Origin: Tridacna crocea
Taxonomy: Eukaryota > Mollusca > Bivalvia > Cardiida > Cardiidae
Direction of reading: 5' to 3'
NCBI GenBank assembly: GCA_943736015.1
Contig: OX031059.1
Span: forward strand, 49,983,159-50,047,158
Length of the DNA stretch: 64,000 nucleotides
The notes beneath the pieces are model-generated. The model was given only the letters and a program-made list of their open reading frames with translations. It searched no databases and was not told the DNA's origin. The position numbers were made by a program, and so were the translations under genes. Shown here in pieces: positions 59,171-64,000 of this stretch (position 1 is its first letter; each line of letters begins with the position of its first letter).

Positions 59171-59818
59171 AATTACCATCAGGGCTGAAAAACAGTGCTA
59201 ATCTGAGCTCTGGGACCTAATGAAACAAGGTGATCATCCGACAGACCTGACAAAATGGAGGTCAGACTTGTTCGGTCTCCAAAGTCCCAAAATGCCCCAA
59301 AATAACCTCAGAATGACTTGAATTTTGAACGGTAACTAAGGTCTGTTTGTTTAGGACAATCTTCTTGTAAAAGTGAACTACTTCAAAAATTTTCCATTCA
59401 CCAGTTGCCCCAGGACCCTATCACATAGACTTATTTAAATCATGGTAGTATCAACAGTTTTTCTGGTTCCTGATCTGCCTTCCATCAATAAACAGATACA
59501 TGCGATGAAGTCGGTTTAAATCTATGGGTGATGTCATTTTTTCGTTTTGATTAAAGTTTACGACAAAACGTTTATTCAAACTTGACTCTTGAGTTTTCAT
59601 CAAATATTATAGAGAATTTCCGGAAGAAAATAAAACAGAGGTTTCATATTTGGATGAGGGTAGAAACTATGAAAAAAAAAACATCAGGTTAGGACCTTCC
59701 AACAACAATGAAATGAAAGTTGGTCGAAGATTTCATTCCACAATGCAGTAAGATTACAATTCTGCAATTTTGTGTTGGTCTACATAATATCTCCCTATTC
59801 ATTATATCATTAAATTGT
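59171..59818. other. No recognisable feature (intron)
   Basis: No exon, RNA or repeat border identified. Confidence 0.5.
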
Positions 59819-60114
59819 TTAACCCTTTACCAAACAATCCCTAGTTTTTACGACCCTGTATATAGAAGCCTTTTGAAAAGAGTGGGAAAAGGAGAATATA
59901 CTGGTAACCAGCATTTTCTCCTTTTCCCACAATGTTTTCTACTCAGCTGGAAACAAATTTCACATTTTGAGTTGAGTTCAAGGCCAAATAATTCTGACAG
60001 GGTATGTAACTGTGCAAAAACTGTGCAAAAAGCATTTTCTTCTTTTCCGAAAATGCTTTCACAACCTTTCTTATTCAGGGTAATTGAAAGTCAGGGTTGT
60101 ATGGTAAGGGATCG
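59819..60114 (-). mobile_element. TH-MITE copy, rearranged right half
   Basis: TTAACCCTTTACCAAACAAT, palindrome about 59880-59940, TTTTCTACTCAGC; then a second plus-oriented right end (TTCAGGGTAATTGAAAGTCA, GTATGGTAAGGGAT). Another chimeric copy. Confidence 0.75.
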
Positions 60115-60775
60115 AATTAACTTGGAAGGCCAAGCATTAATTTCATGGTCAAAATGGTGGTCGAATGACAGATTAAAACATCATTCGGTCATTGGTAAGA
60201 CACAAATGAGACTTGTCTCAGTGACTTTTGATCAAATGTCAAAGGATGTTGGCTGAGACAGTAATCAAGCCAACGCAAACTGGGAACCCTAGACCAACAG
60301 CTCACAACATTACTAACTGATCTATCGGGGCTCAACAAGTCCAGTATGTGAAAGGTAACCCCTTTTTCTGTGACACATCTTACAGAAGAAAATTGTATCA
60401 AAGACTATCCTAAGGAAAACATGTTTGAAGTTTCATAAATGCCAAGGACTTTTAGAAGATATCCGTAAAGGTGGATGGATGGGCAAACTTACTGTAATTG
60501 GTCAATAATAAAATTATAAATTTAGTCCCCTTTTTTGATAACATGTCGTTTAATAAAATAAAATCAAATAACTATTGTCTGTCACTTAACAAGAAGAAGT
60601 TTAATTATATTTTGTCCTGTAGTGAAAGAGATATTGGTCCATAGTGAAAATTTACACAAAGCCCCCTTTTTCAATAACATGACATTTAATGAAAAAAGGT
60701 AAAATATTGTTATTGGCAGACTTATCATAAGAAACACATGTACGAAGTTTCCATCTTGTTTCAGAACAGATGAAT
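60115..60775. other. Possible 5' remnant of a tandem-core element
   Basis: 60420-60775 contains GTTTGAAGTTTCATAAATGC and ACGAAGTTTCCATC, loosely like diverged units, but no AACAAGAGGGCC start is present. Confidence 0.35.
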
Positions 60776-61976
60776 TTCAAAGTTTTCCTTCTTTGTTCCC
60801 ATGTTCAAACTTATGACCATCAGGGCGGGGCCAGTTTTGACCCCAGGATCATTGTATCGTATTTGGTAGAGGTCCACTAGAAGATGCTACTTATGAAATA
60901 TAAAAGCTCTATGACATCCAGTTTCAGAGAAATCATTTTTTAAAGTTTTCCTTTTTTTCCCCTATGTTTCGAACTTGTGACCCCCGGGGCTGGGCCAGTT
61001 TGGATCCCAGGGACATCATTTGAACAAACTTGGTATAAGTCAACTTGCAGATGCTACAGTCATACCAAATATCAAAGCTCTACTCCTTCTTGTTTCAGAG
61101 AAAAAGAATTTTAAAGTTTTCCTTCTTTGTTCCTATGTTTCAAACTTGTGACCCCCAGGGAGGCACCAGTTTTGACCCCAGGGGCATCATATGAACAATC
61201 TTGGTAGAGGTAAACTAGTTGATGCTACATACCAAATATCAAAGCTCTGCACCTTCTAGTTTCAGAGATGAAGAATTTTAAAGTTTTCTTTCTTTGTTCC
61301 TATCTTTCAAACTTGTGACCCCCAGAGCTGGGCCAGTTTTGACCCCAGGGGAATCATATGAACAATCTTGGTGGAGGTCCACTAAGAGATGCTACATACC
61401 AAATATTAAAGCTCTGCACCTTCTAGTTTCAGAGAAGAATAATTTTAAAGTTTTCCTTCTTTGTTCCTATCTTTCAAACTTGTGACACCCAGAGCGGGGC
61501 CACTTTTGACCCCAGGGGCATCATAATTATGAACAATAATGGTACAAGTCTACTAGGAGATGCTCCATACTAAATATAAAAGCACTACGCCTTCCAGTTT
61601 CAGAGAAGAAGATTTTTAAAGTTTTCCGTCTTTGTTCCTATGTTTCAAACTTGTGACCCTCGGGGCAGGGCCAGTTTTGACCCCAGGGACATCATATGGA
61701 CAATCTTGGTAGGGGTTCTCGAGGAGATGCTACATACCAAATTTTGCTATTTTTTCCTTTTGGTTGCCATGGCAACCATAGTTATGGGTGGAATTCAATC
61801 TTTTGAACAACTTTGGTAGAGCTTGCATGACTCAAGGAACATCCCTGCCAGGCTTCATCAAGATTGGCCCAGTGGTTTAGGGGGAAAAGATGTTTAAAGA
61901 AATTTTGGACGGCGCATGACGGACATTGGGCGATCACAAACACTCACCATGAGCACTTTGTGCTCAGGTGAGCTGA
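60776..61976 (+). mobile_element. Tandem-core element E7, third core type, 5' truncated
   Basis: About seven units of about 145-150 bp with AGTTTTGACCCCAGGG, GATGCTACATACCAAATAT, TCTAGTTTCAGAGA and CTTCTTTGTTCCTATG. The 3' segment is homologous to E1-E5 (GGTTGCCATGGCAACCA, AACATCCCTGCCAGG), then hairpin CCATGAGCACTTTGTGCTCA and end GGTGAGCTGA. Confidence 0.88.
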
Positions 61977-62629
<653 letters not shown>

Positions 62630-62895
62630 TCAAAGCCCTGAAGTCTTTGAAACCAAAGAAAAATACAACTAGAGAAATGATAAAGTTGTTCCGTCATACA
62701 TTTTTTTTTTTTCAACTGGGCACAGGATTCTTTACACCTGTAAGTGGACCAATTCTGTCAAGCACATTTTTTCCTGGGTTTCCATGAGAGAATGGTAAGT
62801 GAAGGTTGAAGCTGTTATCGTCATTTTCAAAAAAAGTTTAAAAAAAAAAAAACTTTGTCCTTTGGGTTGTTGAAACATGGGAAGCAGTTATTATA

Positions 62896-63124
62896 TTAAC
62901 TCATTACCACACAATCACGACTTTTAATGACCCTGGGAAAGAAGCCTTCTGAAAACATTGTGGGAAAAGGAGAAAATGCTGGTAACCAGCATTTTCTCCT
63001 TTTCCCACAATGTTTTCTTGCCTTCCCAAAAGAAATTTCAAATTTCCAGTCACTTTTATTTTGTCGTCTGCAAATGCTTTGAATTTGGACCAGTCTAAAA
63101 TTTTGTCGTTTAGTAAAGAGTTAA
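62896..63124 (-). mobile_element. TH-MITE copy, complete
   Basis: TTAACTCATTACCACACAAT to GTCGTTTAGTAAAGAGTTAA. Perfect palindrome 62951-63017 (AACATTGTGGGAAAAGG / CCTTTTCCCACAATGTT). Confidence 0.95.
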
Positions 63125-63686
63125 ATACACTTTTATATATAATGTAAACTTTTATATAATGCATTATTAAAAGATGTGGTTTTCAACTAGATGAGCCTAA
63201 AATTTTGACTTCTTGTAAAGAATTTATAACAATAAATACAGACTACACTTTTAAATATAAAAGGGGGGGGGGAGAAAGAGAGAGGAAAAAACTTTGACAG
63301 TGAAATAATTATGCACAATCATTATGGTTCTGTGAGTTTTTATAGAAACTCTTATTTTCTCCTTTTCTAACCATGCTATCATAAGCCTCCTATTCCAAGG
63401 TCATGAACAATTGAGTAAATGATCAATTCAAGGCCACACATGAAAAACATTGGCAAAAGAAAAGCCCCCACTTAAAAATGATGTTTTGCACTTGTCACAG
63501 TGTTTTCAAAAGCTGTCTTCTTCAAGACAAAAAAAAATGTCAGCAGGTGGTAACATGTAAATTCCATAAACCATTTTATATCTGTCAGTATTAGGTTTGC
63601 ACTTTATTAGCATAATTATTTGCAAACAACTCTTGTCTCTGTTGCCATCTTTTTTCAAACAAAATAGTCAATAAGCAATCCATTTT
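63125..63686. other. No clear feature; G run
   Basis: G run at 63263-63272 followed by a GA-rich tract. Faint TH-MITE traces (TTATTTTCTCCTTTTC near 63351). Confidence 0.45.
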
Positions 63687-63850
63687 TTCACCCTTCACCC
63701 AAGAAACCCTTGCTTTTGGGACCAAGAGGTAGAAAATCCAGTCTGAAAACATTGTGTAAAAGAGAGAAAATGCTGGTTACCAGCATTTTCTCTTTTTTCC
63801 ACTATGTTTTGTTCTCTGCCACAAATAAATCCTATCACTGGAGACACTAC
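63687..63850 (-). mobile_element. TH-MITE copy, truncated
   Basis: TTTTCACCCTTCACCCAAGA, GAAAACATTGTGTAAAAGAG, GCTGGTTACCAGC, TTTTTTCCACTATGTTTTG; cut by the next copy. Confidence 0.7.
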
Positions 63851-64000
63851 TTAACTCTTTACCAAACAACAAAATTTTGGACTGGTCCAAATTGAAAGCA
63901 TTTGCAGATGACAAAATAAGTGTGAATCAAAATCTGAAATTTGATTTGGGAAGGGCAGAAAACATTGTGGGAAAAGGAGAAAATGCTGGTTACCAGTATT
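63851..64000 (+). mobile_element. TH-MITE copy, cut by window end
   Basis: TTAACTCTTTACCAAACAAC through the left palindrome arm to GGTTACCAGTATT at the last base. Confidence 0.93.

Noticed and set aside
59720..60256. 178-codon open frame, the longest in the window
   Set aside because: It crosses a rearranged TH-MITE (59819-60114) and shows MITE-derived peptides; no domain.
56724..61976. CRISPR array or bacterial repeat system
   Set aside because: Units are 145-170 bp contiguous tandem repeats without spacers in an intron-containing eukaryotic gene region.

Overview
Eukaryotic, AT-rich nuclear DNA from an animal, most likely a bivalve mollusc. Two things point there: the single gene present is an otoferlin-type ferlin with large spliceosomal introns, and the window is full of dispersed repeats I associate with bivalve genomes (elements opening AACAAGAGGGCC and closing CAGGTGAGCTAA, and hairpins containing GGATTAGCCTG). 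Dreissena is a reasonable guess for the genus, but the sequence alone does not settle it. There are no bacterial-style operons, CRISPR arrays or rRNA genes.

One gene can be supported. Seven minus-strand exons (62433-62603, 40086-40249, 33323-33465, 32664-32752, 31294-31440, 21410-21600, 18838-19019) join in phase with GT/AG borders into about 362 continuous residues. They run from the C-terminal half of the C2E domain through C2F into the ferlin C-terminal region, and resemble otoferlin more than dysferlin or myoferlin. Upstream exons lie beyond the right edge; I could not find the last exon(s) with the membrane anchor, which are probably beyond the left edge. Introns are 0.57 to 22.2 kb, so almost the whole window from about 18.8 to 64 kb is intron of this gene.

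The rest is mostly mobile-element sequence. (1) A non-autonomous DNA transposon of about 228 bp, called TH-MITE here, is present in more than 60 full, deleted or decayed copies, roughly a fifth of the window. It has TTAA target duplications, ends reading TTAACYCWTTACCA, and a central near-perfect palindrome of about 66 bp. Two sets of filled and empty sites inside the window show the TTAA target directly, which suggests the piggyBac superfamily. (2) Miniature LTR retrotransposons (TRIMs) occur at 6800-7327 and 42955-43482, with older copies at 10566-11332 and 18135-18681. Their 206-bp LTRs contain a tRNA-like sequence, and a perfect tRNA-Pro primer-binding site follows the 5' LTR. (3) Seven tandem-core elements (1.2-2.0 kb) share their ends, or the right end where the left is missing, but carry different minisatellite cores of about 168, 145 or 145-150 bp. 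(4) Several smaller hairpin or inverted-repeat families are present, together with a roughly 508-bp tandem array (14530-17622) whose units each carry a TH-MITE, and a tRNA-derived SINE (42305-42534).

The layers are nested (TH-MITE inside TRIM, tandem-core element inside tandem-core element, an unknown element inside a TH-MITE), giving relative ages. Orientation of TH-MITE copies: plus means the end reading TTAAC...GACAAAATTTTAGACTGG is on the left.
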